Assembly: GCA_017553625.1 (NCBI GenBank)
Contig: JAFZKP010000014.1
Location: 1-45,880, forward strand
DNA: 45,880 bases
Direction of reading: 5' to 3'
Source of the DNA: Bacteroidales bacterium
Lineage (GTDB): Bacteria; Bacteroidota; Bacteroidia; Bacteroidales; F082
Of the stretch, positions 35,407 to 45,880 are shown one piece after another. Position 1 is the first letter of the stretch, and the number at the start of each line of letters is the position of its first letter. The position numbers and the translations under genes were made by a program. The notes under the pieces are model-generated. The model made no database searches, was not told the origin of the DNA, and saw only the letters and a program-made list of their open reading frames with translations.

Positions 35407-36933
35407 ATGAAAAAAATCATTACATTTATCTTTGCTATTGCATTGAGTTTCAATATAATGGCTCAATGTCCTTTAACAACTGCCGTTGACTTTACGGCTA
35501 CAGATTGTCACGGAACAGAGGTTCATCTATTTGACATACTCTCTGGCGGACAGTATGTCCTCATCGATTTCTTTTACACGACATGCGGTCCTTGCCAGCA
35601 GGCGACTCCTAAGATTGTGGAGTCGTACTATTCTTTCGGCTGCAACATGCATGATGTTTATTACATTGAAGTTTCAGTGTCTGATGGCGATGCGGCTTGT
35701 CAGACTTGGGCTGCAAACTACGGCGTGGAGTATCCTACAATCAGTACTGCAGGTGGCGGAAATACAATTTGTAGCTCGTTATACCAAATCAGTCAGTATC
35801 CTACAGTGATTCTCATCGCTCCAGACCATTCGATTGTCATCAATGACCTTTGGCCAATCAACAATGCGCAAACAGTCATTTCAGCTTTGGAAGGCTATGG
35901 TATCCAGCAGCATGACTGCACTCCTGCGACTACAGATCCGGAAGTCGCAATCACTGTCGACCAGATTTTGGAAACTGAAGTCACGGCTACATTTACACCA
36001 AACGAAGAGTGTGCTTCATTTTATTATATGATGGCGACAGAAGACGAGTTTAGCCAATGGATGGCTGCCGCAGGTCTTGAGCTTCCGGAATATCTGCAGT
36101 CATACGGATTCCCGGGCGAATATGAGATTTCACATACTTTCACAGAACTTATTCCAAACACAGAATATTTGATTTGTGCTGTTCCGGCTGATTCCGACGG
36201 GAATCTTTACGAGGTGACACAAGAAACAGTCGTAACAACAACCGGAGGAGGTGAAATAATAGTAGATTTCACTGGCACTGACATTGATGGCAATGAGATA
36301 AATCTCTACGAAATTCTTGATGCGGGACAGGCTGTGCTTATCAACTTCTTCTTAAACGATGATCCGTATTCGCAGGCTCCAATGGAATATATTACAGAGG
36401 CTTACAGATTATTTGGCTGCAATCAGAACGATGTGTTTTTCATGGAAATTTGTCCTAATGCCAATAATGAGGCGTGTGCTGCCTGGGCAGAGGCTTACGG
36501 TGTTGAATATCCGACGATTTCACGCGCTGGCGGAGGAAATGACATTGCGCAGGCAATTCCTGTCGGATTATATCCAGCTGTGATGATTATCCGTCCTGAC
36601 CATACTATTGCCGTGAGGGATTTGTATCCGCTTGATGGCACGGAACGTATTGTTAACGCTTTGGAAACTGAAGGCTATGAGCAGCATGAATGCGAAGATG
36701 TGGCAGACGAGTTTGATGTTAAGGATATTGTCCTTTATCCGAATCCAGCGAACGATTTTCTGAGAATTAGTGGTGAAAATCTTGGAAATGTCAGCGTTTA
36801 CAATGCTTTGGGTCAGGTGATTGATGAATTTGTCGGTGGTGATGAAATGATTATCTCCACTGCGAAATATGAAAACGGCGTTTATTTCGTGAAGGTTGGA
36901 AATAAGACACAGCGTTTTGTTGTAACACATTAA
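35407..36933 (+). CDS. Secreted double thioredoxin-like protein with type IX sorting domain
   Basis: This is a 508-residue exported protein. The start is the ATG at 35407 that opens the signal peptide MKKIITFIFAIALSFNIMAQ; the frame extends upstream but only into the antisense of HMG-CoA reductase. Domain 1 (about 27-165) is a TlpA/thioredoxin fold with active site C60-G-P-C63. A fibronectin-like linker follows. Domain 2 (about 285-425) repeats domain 1 almost segment for segment (AAWAEAYGVEYPTISRAGGGND against QTWAANYGVEYPTISTAGGGNT), but the CGPC position reads D-P-Y-S (319-322). The C-terminus VLYPNPANDFLRIS to the end is a type A sorting domain. It probably acts on, or binds, disulfide-containing surface partners. 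The second domain cannot be redox active. Confidence 0.87.
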   Translation: MKKIITFIFAIALSFNIMAQCPLTTAVDFTATDCHGTEVHLFDILSGGQYVLIDFFYTTCGPCQQATPKIVESYYSFGCNMHDVYYIEVSVSDGDAACQTWAANYGVEYPTISTAGGGNTICSSLYQISQYPTVILIAPDHSIVINDLWPINNAQTVISALEGYGIQQHDCTPATTDPEVAITVDQILETEVTATFTPNEECASFYYMMATEDEFSQWMAAAGLELPEYLQSYGFPGEYEISHTFTELIPNTEYLICAVPADSDGNLYEVTQETVVTTTGGGEIIVDFTGTDIDGNEINLYEILDAGQAVLINFFLNDDPYSQAPMEYITEAYRLFGCNQNDVFFMEICPNANNEACAAWAEAYGVEYPTISRAGGGNDIAQAIPVGLYPAVMIIRPDHTIAVRDLYPLDGTERIVNALETEGYEQHECEDVADEFDVKDIVLYPNPANDFLRISGENLGNVSVYNALGQVIDEFVGGDEMIISTAKYENGVYFVKVGNKTQRFVVTH

Positions 36934-36935
36934 AA

Positions 36936-39753
<2,818 letters not shown>

Positions 39754-39765
39754 TTATTTACAAAA

Positions 39766-40044
39766 TTAGATGATTGCTATAATGTCGTTTTCACGCATAA
39801 TCATATAGTCTTTTCCATCGAGATGGAACTCTGTGCCTGCGTATTTGCCATAGATGACGGTGTCGCCGACCTTCACTGTGACAGGGTTGTCTTTTGTGCC
39901 AGGGCCGACAGCGACGACTGTGCCTTGCTGTGGTTTCTCTTTTGCTGTGTCAGGGATGATGATTCCACTTGCGGTTTTCTGTTCTGCGACAGCCGGCTCA
40001 ATAACGACGCGGTCTGCCAAAGGTTTGATATTCAATTTTGCCAT
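39766..40044 (-). CDS. groS: Co-chaperonin GroES
   Basis: GroES (92 residues) caps the GroEL ring. Motifs are [43 protein letters not shown], with the mobile loop in the middle, [32 protein letters not shown] and the C-terminal IAII. Length is standard. Its promoter must lie between this gene and the terminator at 40128-40164. I see near matches to TAnnTTTG there but none exact, and no CIRCE-like inverted repeat, so heat regulation is not evident from sequence. Confidence 0.98.
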   Translation of the reverse strand: MAKLNIKPLADRVVIEPAVAEQKTASGIIIPDTAKEKPQQGTVVAVGPGTKDNPVTVKVGDTVIYGKYAGTEFHLDGKDYMIMRENDIIAII

Positions 40045-40127
40045 GATATTATATTTTAATTGTTATTTTCTTGCGTTTTTTGCCAATCAAAAACTATTCC
40101 AAAGGGATTTTGTCAGCCAAAGTATAA

Positions 40128-40164
40128 AAAAAATGTCAGAACGAGTGACATTCTGACATTTTTT
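40128..40164 (-). terminator. Intrinsic terminator after secG
   Basis: Perfect 14-base arms (40128-40141, AAAAAATGTCAGAA; 40151-40164, TTCTGACATTTTTT) enclose a 9-base loop. On the minus strand it ends in a run of T residues 19 bases after the secG stop, separating the secG operon from groS-groL. It is the clearest terminator in the window. Confidence 0.85.
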
Positions 40165-40182
40165 GTCTTGTTTTTTCAGTTT

Positions 40183-40500
40183 TTATTCTGCAACATCTGT
40201 TGGCAATTCAGTTGTGTTTGTCACAGGTAACTCTGTATTGTTGCGCAGAGAACTTTTACTTGTTCCTTGATTGTCGCCCTTCGAGATTGTGATACTTGAA
40301 GCGAGGCAGAAAACAACCAAAAGAACTGCGAGTGTCCAAGTTGTCTTCTCCAAGAAGTCAGTGGTCTTGCGAACGCCGAGAATCTGGTTGTGTGATGAGA
40401 AGTTTGATGCCAATCCGCCACCTTTTGAATTCTGAACTAATACAACCAACATCATCAAGAAACTGACGATAAGGATTAATACTGAAATTGTTACGTACAT
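40183..40500 (-). CDS. secG: Preprotein translocase subunit SecG
   Basis: SecG (105 residues) is a small accessory subunit of the SecYEG channel. It has a first helix (VTISVLILIVSFLMMLVVLVQNSKGGGLASNFSS) with the conserved VQNSKGGGLAS turn and a second helix (TWTLAVLLVVFCLASSITIS). A polar C-terminal tail of about 30 residues (rich in Asn, Thr, Leu and Pro) goes beyond the E. coli type. It is the last gene of the sigma-54 activator/lptE/TPR/secG run, 11 bases after the TPR-like gene, and is followed by a strong terminator. Confidence 0.93.
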   Translation of the reverse strand: MYVTISVLILIVSFLMMLVVLVQNSKGGGLASNFSSHNQILGVRKTTDFLEKTTWTLAVLLVVFCLASSITISKGDNQGTSKSSLRNNTELPVTNTTELPTDVAE

Positions 40501-40511
40501 CGTCTTAAATA

Positions 40512-41228
40512 TTAATTGTTTAACTTATTTTTTAACGCATTAATTTGAGCCGCAAAAATAATACTTTTTTCTGGATATTTCAACTTTAATTTTTCATAAA
40601 TCGAAATTGCTTTTTCAAAATATCCTTGTTTTTCGTAAATCATTGCTAATGTTTCACTTACGATATTTTCTTGGTCAATGACAGAGTCTTGTGCGGCTGA
40701 AATGGGGTTGAAAAACTCCTGTTTCGGGCGTGAAATCGAAGGATTTTCTGCAATAAACTTGTCGATAATTTCCGCTTTTGACAGCTTTTTTCCTTCTTTT
40801 TTCGGTTTCGATTTCTCTTTTTCGAGTTCTGCAATCTTTTTCTCGATGATAGCCATCAGCTCGTCGAGGGTTTTCTTCTTCTCTTCAAGAAGTGCCACCT
40901 CTTTGTTGAGGTCTTCCGATGTGCCACCGAGATTGATTTCAGGGATAAGCAGTGTCTTTTCAGGAATTATCTCAGGCTCAGCGACAAACTCATCTGGAAG
41001 CTGTGTGCACAATTTGCGGAGGACGTTCCTGTCCGGAGCCATCGCAGCGGCGATTCTAAGCTTTTGTGTTGCTTGTTCGTGCCCTATGTGTTTCATGCCA
41101 ACAGCAAGCAAGACCTGCGCAATTGTGAAGTAAGGATATTCCTTTACAATCGCTTCGAGATTGCTAACATCCTTATTGTCAATGATTTCGGGATGCTCCA
41201 AGAGTCGTTTTAGCCTGTTGTTGTCCAA
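40512..41228 (-). CDS. Hypothetical TPR-like cytoplasmic protein
   Basis: This 238-residue protein has no signal peptide or membrane segment. The N-terminal part (LKRLLEHPEIIDNKDVSNLEAIVKEYPYFTIAQVLLAVGMKH) is helical. The middle is a charged coiled coil (ALLEEKKKTLDELMAIIEKKIAELEKEKSKPKKEGKK). The C-terminus carries one TPR-like pair of helices (SETLAMIYEKQGYFEKAISIYEKLKLKYPEKSIIFAAQINALK). It lies between lptE and secG, 11 bases from each, an order I recall as common in Bacteroidota, suggesting a conserved but undefined role near the envelope. Function is unknown. Confidence 0.78.
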   Translation of the reverse strand: MDNNRLKRLLEHPEIIDNKDVSNLEAIVKEYPYFTIAQVLLAVGMKHIGHEQATQKLRIAAAMAPDRNVLRKLCTQLPDEFVAEPEIIPEKTLLIPEINLGGTSEDLNKEVALLEEKKKTLDELMAIIEKKIAELEKEKSKPKKEGKKLSKAEIIDKFIAENPSISRPKQEFFNPISAAQDSVIDQENIVSETLAMIYEKQGYFEKAISIYEKLKLKYPEKSIIFAAQINALKNKLNN

Positions 41229-41239
41229 TTCAGATTATT

Positions 41240-41746
41240 TTACCAATTTACCACTGCTTTGTTGAAAATGTCTTCGCAAAGTTTTTCACTTATTGTTTGC
41301 ATCAGGGTTTCCTGCACAGAGTTCAAATCCTGGTTGCTCGGGTAGTCTTCATATTGCGAGAACTTCTGCTCGAAGTTCTTCGACTCGTCGTATCTGTTGT
41401 AAAACCTGACGTTTACGGTTATCGTGAGGCGGTTCAACGCCGCTATCTGGTCGCCGGTGATGGCGGTAGGAGCGGTCGAGTAATCGACGATTTCACCTTC
41501 GATGGCAAGGTCGCCGTTGTTTGGAACCTCGTTGAGCGTTGTCTGGTTCATGAAGAAGTCACGTAAAGTGTTGGTGATGATGGAACTAAGCATCGGCTGA
41601 ACCAGATTCGCGTTGTTTTGAAACTGTTGAATGGACACTGTTTTGGCTTCGGCAGGGATGCTCGCTCCGGTGAACGAGTATATTCCGCAGCTTGTCAGCA
41701 CCAAAGCCGCCATTAATATTAATAAGGTGTTAATCTTTTTCAACAT
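41240..41746 (-). CDS. lptE: LPS-assembly lipoprotein LptE
   Basis: LptE (168 residues) plugs the LptD barrel in the outer membrane and helps deliver LPS to the surface. It has a lipoprotein signal (MLKKINTLLILMAALVLTS followed by Cys) and the Bacteroidota-type start GIYSFTGASIPAEAKTVSIQQFQNNANLVQP. The motif LTITVNVRFYNRYDESKNFEQKFSQYEDY, seen in the middle, is a beta strand pair. It precedes the TPR-like gene by 11 bases and follows the sigma-54-type activator by 23. LptD is not in the window. Confidence 0.9.
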   Translation of the reverse strand: MLKKINTLLILMAALVLTSCGIYSFTGASIPAEAKTVSIQQFQNNANLVQPMLSSIITNTLRDFFMNQTTLNEVPNNGDLAIEGEIVDYSTAPTAITGDQIAALNRLTITVNVRFYNRYDESKNFEQKFSQYEDYPSNQDLNSVQETLMQTISEKLCEDIFNKAVVNW

Positions 41747-41769
41747 ATTTCAAAACATATTACGAAGCG

Positions 41770-42987
41770 TCAGATTTTTATATCGTATTCCTTAATTTTC
41801 CTGTACAGTGTCCTTTCGCTAATTCCAAGTTCCTTGGCGGCATCTTTGCGTTTGCCGTTATATTTGCGTAAAGCTTTGATAATCACCTCATTTTCCTTGT
41901 CTTGCAAAGAAAGGCTGTCGTTGGATTGTTTCTCTTGAAGATATTCCACTTCGGCATCCTGAGTGTTCTCGTATTCCACCAGATTGCTGTCGTCGACGCG
42001 GTTTATCACTGTCGCCTTGATAGGTGTGATGTGTTGTTGAGGCATCGGTGTCGCTGTTGGAATCTGTCCAGATGTAAGCTCGTCGACGGTCTTGCGCAGC
42101 TCGGTGATGTCTTTTTTCATGTCGAACAGCACTTTGTAAAGGAGGTCTCGCTCGGAGATGGAGTCGGCTTTGCTTTCGTCTTTGAAAATGGCGGGCAGTG
42201 ATGTCTGACTTGGCAGATAGTTTTTCAACACATCCGAAGAGATGACTCTCGCTTCCTCAATGATAGAAATCTGTTCGGTGACGTTTTTAAGCTGTCTGAT
42301 GTTGCCGTCCCAGCGGTAGTTTTCGAGCATGGCGAGTGCGTCTTGCGTGAGTTGCACCGAAGGGATGTGGTATTTTTCGGCAAAGTCGGAGGCAAATTTG
42401 CGGAACAGCAGTTTGATGTCCTCTTTTCTGTCGCGCAAGGGCGGGATATGAATCGGGACGGTGTTGAGGCGGTAGTAAAGGTCCTCGCGGAAACGTCCTT
42501 TTTCTATAGCTGTCGGGATGTCGACGTTGGTTGCCGCCACCACGCGCACGTTGGTTTTCTGTATTTTTGAAGAGCCGACCTTGATGAATTCGCCGTTTTC
42601 GAGCACTCTCAAAAGACGCGACTGCGTCGCCAATGGCAGTTCGCCCACTTCATCGAGGAACAACGTGCCGCCGTCAGCGACCTCGAAATAACCTTTGCGT
42701 GTGTCGTAAGCTCCTGTAAATGAGCCTTTTTCATGACCAAACAACTCGGAATCGATGGTGCCTTCCGGAATGGCGCCGCAGTTGATGGCGAAATACGGAC
42801 CATGTTTGCGGCTGCTGTTCTGGTGAATTATCTGCGGGAAGACGTCCTTGCCGGTGCCGCTTTCCCCGTTGATAAACACGGGCAGGTCAGTCGCCGCCAC
42901 CTGGACTGCCACCTCGATGGCGCGGTTCAGGCTCGGGTCGTTGCCGATGATGCCGAATCGTTGTTTTATGGATTGAATGTCAATCAT
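41770..42987 (-). CDS. Sigma-54-type transcriptional activator without receiver domain
   Basis: This 405-residue protein starts directly with an AAA+ activator domain. Walker A is GESGTGKD (about 41-48), the sigma-54 contact loop reads GSFTGA (GAFTGA in most), and Walker B is GGTLFLDEVGEL. The arginine-finger region (GRFREDLYYRLNTVPIHIPPLRDR) follows. A flexible linker of about 80 residues rich in Gln, Asp and Glu leads to a Fis-type helix-turn-helix (AAKELGISERTLYRKIKEYDIKI). There is no N-terminal receiver or sensor domain. It starts four bases inside the pheT end and is followed by lptE, so it may be expressed with envelope genes. Its targets are not visible. Confidence 0.9.
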   Translation of the reverse strand: MIDIQSIKQRFGIIGNDPSLNRAIEVAVQVAATDLPVFINGESGTGKDVFPQIIHQNSSRKHGPYFAINCGAIPEGTIDSELFGHEKGSFTGAYDTRKGYFEVADGGTLFLDEVGELPLATQSRLLRVLENGEFIKVGSSKIQKTNVRVVAATNVDIPTAIEKGRFREDLYYRLNTVPIHIPPLRDRKEDIKLLFRKFASDFAEKYHIPSVQLTQDALAMLENYRWDGNIRQLKNVTEQISIIEEARVISSDVLKNYLPSQTSLPAIFKDESKADSISERDLLYKVLFDMKKDITELRKTVDELTSGQIPTATPMPQQHITPIKATVINRVDDSNLVEYENTQDAEVEYLQEKQSNDSLSLQDKENEVIIKALRKYNGKRKDAAKELGISERTLYRKIKEYDIKI

Positions 42988-45452
42988 CTCAATGTCGCGT
43001 TAAGTTGTTGCTCGATTGCTGACTGGATTCTTGCCATTGTCTTCTCTATAACCTTGTCTGTCAATGTCTTCTGTGTGTCCTGTAAAGTGAAACTTGCCGC
43101 ATATTGTTTCTTTCCTGCAGGAATCTTGTCGCCTTCGTACACGTCGAACAGGTTCACCGACTTCAAGATATTCTTTTCTGTTGTGAATGCCACCTTCTTG
43201 ATTTGCTCGAAAGTGATGTTTTTGTCCATCACGAGGGCGAGGTCACGGCGCACGCTCGGGAACTTCGGCAAAGCCTCGAAGCTGATGGTCTTCAAGCCTT
43301 TCACGACTTTCAAAATGGCATCCCAGTCGAAAGTGGCGTGATAGACTTCTTTCTTCACGTCGAACATCTTCAAAGTCTTGGTATTGATTTTTCCAATAGT
43401 GACTAACTTGTTGTTATTCAATGAATAAACTATCGAATAATCATAATGTGATTCGTTGCCTTCTGTCATTTCGAGTTCGTCGGTGTTGATGCCGAGCTTG
43501 TGGATGATGCCGAGGACGTATTTTTTCAAGTCATAGAAAGTGAGGCTCTGCGGCTTGTTGTTCCACGATTCTTCCTTGTCGTTGCCAGTGATGAGCATGT
43601 CGAGGCGGAAGTTCTCGCTGTACGGATTGAGCGGTTTTTCCTCTGTCTGTTTGTTTTCACCGTTGAAGAAATACACGTTTCCGAACTCGAAGAATTTCAT
43701 GTCGAAGCTCTTGAAACTCTGGTTGCGTGCTATGCTTTCGAGTCCGCCGAACATCAGCGACTGGCGCATCACGTCGAGATCGGAGCTCAACGGGTTCATG
43801 ATTTTCACGTTTTTGTTTTCGTCGAAGCTGTCAAGGTCTCTCGTGTAAGCCGATTTCGTGAGCGAGTTGTTCATTATCTCGTAGAAACCGTTGGAAGCCA
43901 GGAAGATAGATATTTCTTTCTGAATCTTCTCCTTGTCTGGCTTGTTGTTGACGTTGAGGCTCGCGTTGATTTTTGTCGGGATGGCGATGTTGTCGTAGCC
44001 GTAGATGCGGAGGATTTCCTCGACGAGGTCGGCCGGGCGGTACACATCGACTTTGCAAGTTGGCACGTCGACGGTGACGTAAGCGTCGGTGAGCTCAACC
44101 ACTTGGCAGTCAAGGTCTTTGAGGATGTTGACTGCAATTTCTTTTTCGATATTCTGACCTGCAATCTTGTTGAGATAATCGAATTTGAGCTGCACGCGAA
44201 CAGGTGTGAAGTCGCCGTTTTTAACATCTTTAATTTCTGAAGAGATTGTTCCGCCTGCGAGTTCTTTCACCAGCAACGCCGCGCGTTTCAAGGCGTAAGG
44301 GGTGATGTTAGGGTCGCAGCCGCGTTCGAAGCGGAAGCTCGCGTCGGTCTGAAGAGCGTGGAAACGAGCTGTCTTACGAATCGATGTCGGGTTGAAGTAA
44401 GCGCTTTCGATGAAAACGTTCTTTGTATCTTCGGTCACGCCTGAGTCAAGACCGCCGAATACGCCGGCGATGCACATAGGCTCTTCGGCGTTGCAAATCA
44501 TGAGGTTGGTGTCGCTGAGTTTGCGCTGAACGCCGTCCAAAGTGGTGAACGGGGTGTCTTTGGCGAGGCATTTCACGATGACTTTCTTGCCTTTGATTTT
44601 ATCAGCGTCGAAGATGTGAAGCGGCTGTCCGACTTCCATCAAGACGTAGTTGGAGATGTCGACGATATTGTTGATTGAACGTAGCCCGACTGCTTCAAGA
44701 CGATGTTTGAGCCATGCCGGTGAAGGACCGACTTTCACGCCGCTGACGGTGACGCCAGTGTAACGAGGGCAGTTCTTGGTGTCTTCCACGATGACCTCGA
44801 TGTTATTGTTGGTGTTTTCGACTTTGAAAGCGTCCACTGACGGGCGTTCAATCTTATATTGACGAGTGTTGTTTTTATGGTTCAAGGCAGCCACGATGTC
44901 GCGGTCGCAGCCGATGTGTGATGTGGCGTCGGAGCGGTTGGCGGTGAGACCTATTTCATACGTAAAGTCTTCTTCCACAGGGTAATAGAACGCTGCAGGT
45001 TTTCCGACTTCGTAGTCTTCAGGCAGCACCATGATGCCTTCGTGCGAAGTGCCGAGTTGGAGCTCGTCTTCGGCGCAAATCATACCTTCCGACACCTCGC
45101 CGCGGATCTTGCCTTTCTTGATGGTGAAATGCTCGTCGCCGCTCCACAGTTCGCATCCGATTGTTGCCACGAGGACTTTCTGTCCGGCTGCCACGTTAGG
45201 AGCGCCGCACACTATATGAAGAGGCTCGGCTTCGCCCACGTCGACGGTGGTGATATGGAGGTGGTCGGAGTTCGGGTGGTCGATGCATGTCAAAACTTTT
45301 CCAACGACGACGCCTTTCAAGCCGCCTTTCACCGATTCGTAGCGTGTCATGTCTTCAACTTCAAGACCTGTTCCGGTCAATGTTTTTCCAAGTTCTTCAG
45401 CCGGTAACTCGCACTGAATGTACTGCTTAAGCCAGTTATATGATATTTTCAT
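42984..45452 (-). CDS. pheT: Phenylalanyl-tRNA synthetase subunit beta
   Basis: The beta chain (822 residues) of the heterotetrameric PheRS charges tRNA-Phe together with the alpha chain. The N-terminus MKISYNWLKQYIQCEL leads into a tRNA-binding OB domain (VVVGKVLTCIDHPNSDHLHITTVDVGEAEPLHIVCGAPNVAAGQKV). B3/B4 follow (YTGVTVSGVKVGPSPAWLKHRLEAVGLRSINNIVDISNYV), then B5 and the catalytic-like core (EILRIYGYDNIAIPTKIN). The C-terminal anticodon-binding FDX-ACB domain is FEALPKFPSVRRDLALVMDKNITFEQI. Length is normal. The alpha gene pheS is not in the window. A strong -7 element lies about 30 bases upstream. Confidence 0.97.
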   Translation of the reverse strand: MKISYNWLKQYIQCELPAEELGKTLTGTGLEVEDMTRYESVKGGLKGVVVGKVLTCIDHPNSDHLHITTVDVGEAEPLHIVCGAPNVAAGQKVLVATIGCELWSGDEHFTIKKGKIRGEVSEGMICAEDELQLGTSHEGIMVLPEDYEVGKPAAFYYPVEEDFTYEIGLTANRSDATSHIGCDRDIVAALNHKNNTRQYKIERPSVDAFKVENTNNNIEVIVEDTKNCPRYTGVTVSGVKVGPSPAWLKHRLEAVGLRSINNIVDISNYVLMEVGQPLHIFDADKIKGKKVIVKCLAKDTPFTTLDGVQRKLSDTNLMICNAEEPMCIAGVFGGLDSGVTEDTKNVFIESAYFNPTSIRKTARFHALQTDASFRFERGCDPNITPYALKRAALLVKELAGGTISSEIKDVKNGDFTPVRVQLKFDYLNKIAGQNIEKEIAVNILKDLDCQVVELTDAYVTVDVPTCKVDVYRPADLVEEILRIYGYDNIAIPTKINASLNVNNKPDKEKIQKEISIFLASNGFYEIMNNSLTKSAYTRDLDSFDENKNVKIMNPLSSDLDVMRQSLMFGGLESIARNQSFKSFDMKFFEFGNVYFFNGENKQTEEKPLNPYSENFRLDMLITGNDKEESWNNKPQSLTFYDLKKYVLGIIHKLGINTDELEMTEGNESHYDYSIVYSLNNNKLVTIGKINTKTLKMFDVKKEVYHATFDWDAILKVVKGLKTISFEALPKFPSVRRDLALVMDKNITFEQIKKVAFTTEKNILKSVNLFDVYEGDKIPAGKKQYAASFTLQDTQKTLTDKVIEKTMARIQSAIEQQLNATLR

Positions 45453-45482
45453 TTTTTAAAAATTATTTTCTAATAAGGACTG

Positions 45483-45490
45483 CAAAGATA
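45483..45490 (-). promoter_or_regulatory. Promoter -7 element for the pheT operon
   Basis: TATCTTTG on the minus strand, directly preceded by a second match TATTTTTG (45491-45498), lies 30 bases upstream of the pheT ATG. A small inverted repeat TGACA-AAA-TGTCA (45499-45511) sits just upstream. No -33 TTG is obvious at standard spacing. Confidence 0.5.
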
Positions 45491-45534
45491 CAAAAATATG
45501 ACAAAATGTCAGGTAAAAAAGAAAAAAAGTTTTT

Positions 45535-45880
45535 CTAATACGTTTTACAAATCCACATTTCCAGGAATCTGTCAGATACACGATAAATCTTTGAGCGTTC
45601 CTCGTCGTGGTAGGTCAGAAGCTGTTTTTCCAACAGTGTTTTTATGGCAAATTGGACGGAGCTGGGAGATTTGAGTGTGTGCTTTTTCACGAAAGCGACA
45701 GAGGTGACACCGGTAGCTTTGCCTTCTTTGGCAATGGCGACAAGCGTTTCTTTCTGCTGGTAGTTGAGCTGGTTCATCACAGAAGCAAACGTGCGGCCTT
45801 TCTCTTCCAAGATGTCACTCAGCGTTTTGTCAATGTCGTCGATGTCAATCGCTTTATTGGAATCTATATAGGCAAAAGCG
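45535..45880 (-). CDS. AAA-type (archaeal ATPase-like) protein, C-terminal part
   Basis: About 114 codons are open from the right edge with no start codon, so the gene is truncated by the window. The visible part is a winged-helix-like domain: a helix MNQLNYQQKETLVAIAKEGKA, then VTSVAFVKKHTLKSPSSVQFAIKTLLEKQLLTY (helix-turn-helix with recognition helix) and a closing strand YRVSDRFLEMWICKTY. This is typical of the C-terminus of archaeal-ATPase/DUF4143-like AAA proteins in Bacteroidota, whose P-loop would be upstream and is not seen. It points toward pheT, with 82 bases between. Family placement is tentative. Confidence 0.7.
   Translation of the reverse strand, partial: AFAYIDSNKAIDIDDIDKTLSDILEEKGRTFASVMNQLNYQQKETLVAIAKEGKATGVTSVAFVKKHTLKSPSSVQFAIKTLLEKQLLTYHDEERSKIYRVSDRFLEMWICKTY

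Noticed and set aside
40045-40127. An exact TAnnTTTG promoter for groS
   Set aside because: Candidates on the minus strand have three bases between TA and TTTG (TATACTTTG, TAGTTTTTG), so I do not list them as a feature; a promoter must nevertheless lie here.
43500-44240. A 246-codon open frame on the plus strand
   Set aside because: Antisense to pheT; its Val/Glu/Phe-rich composition mirrors the PheRS codons and shows no domain.

Overview
The window comes from a Bacteroidota chromosome, most likely order Bacteroidales. Four things point there. It carries type IX secretion components and cargo: a PorZ-like protein and two proteins with C-terminal sorting domains. It has an UpxY/NusG-like antiterminator beside polysaccharide export genes. 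AtpB has the long N-terminal extension usual in this phylum. Almost every upstream region carries the phylum's -7 promoter motif TAnnTTTG. Nothing marks the region as a mobile island: I see no transposase, integrase, phage gene or CRISPR array, and coding density is very high with no gap above about 225 bases.

Layout. (1) 1-4.5 kb: end of aspS, pfkA, then mrdA-rodA (cell elongation) on the minus strand. (2) 4.6-9.05 kb: a plus-strand surface-polysaccharide export operon (GldH-like lipoprotein, Wza-type outer-membrane exporter, Wzc-type co-polymerase/tyrosine kinase with a remarkable Tyr-Gly tail, UpxY-like antiterminator). (3) 9.05-12.2 kb, minus: recO, porZ and tRNA-Arg(CCU). (4) 12.3-14.4 kb, plus: panC-panD and a flippase-like membrane protein. 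(5) 14.4-20.6 kb: a lipoprotein, rfaE2 (heptose activation), an rRNA methyltransferase, an Ig-like lipoprotein and a secreted beta-helix protein. (6) 20.6-27.9 kb: a YfhO-type membrane protein, two glycosyltransferases and wecB-wecC (UDP-ManNAcA synthesis). (7) 27.9-33.0 kb: atpBEFHAG, without the beta and epsilon genes, running straight into wecC-wecB and a glycosyltransferase. (8) 33-38.1 kb: HMG-CoA reductase and a GYDIA-type GHMP kinase (mevalonate pathway), a secreted double-thioredoxin protein, and a fucose-isomerase-like gene. (9) 38.1-45.9 kb, minus: groL-groS, secG, a TPR-like protein, lptE, a sigma-54-type activator, pheT and the end of an AAA-type ATPase.

Much of the window serves the cell envelope: peptidoglycan elongation, LPS transport (lptE) and heptose supply (rfaE2), surface polysaccharide precursors and export, and type IX secretion (PorZ).

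The most unusual signals are not ordinary genes. The fucose-isomerase-like gene contains three 30-bp palindromic elements, all in the same reading phase and all translated in frame as variants of one decapeptide. The convergent rfaE2/rlmI junction is filled by an array of mini-hairpins separated by AATGTG/CACATT hexamers. Four of these hairpins share a C(GNA)G loop and tandem G-A mismatches, with compensatory base changes in the stems. A related short array follows the beta-helix gene. Five of six convergent gene pairs overlap at their 3' ends, and the sixth is the junction filled by the array.
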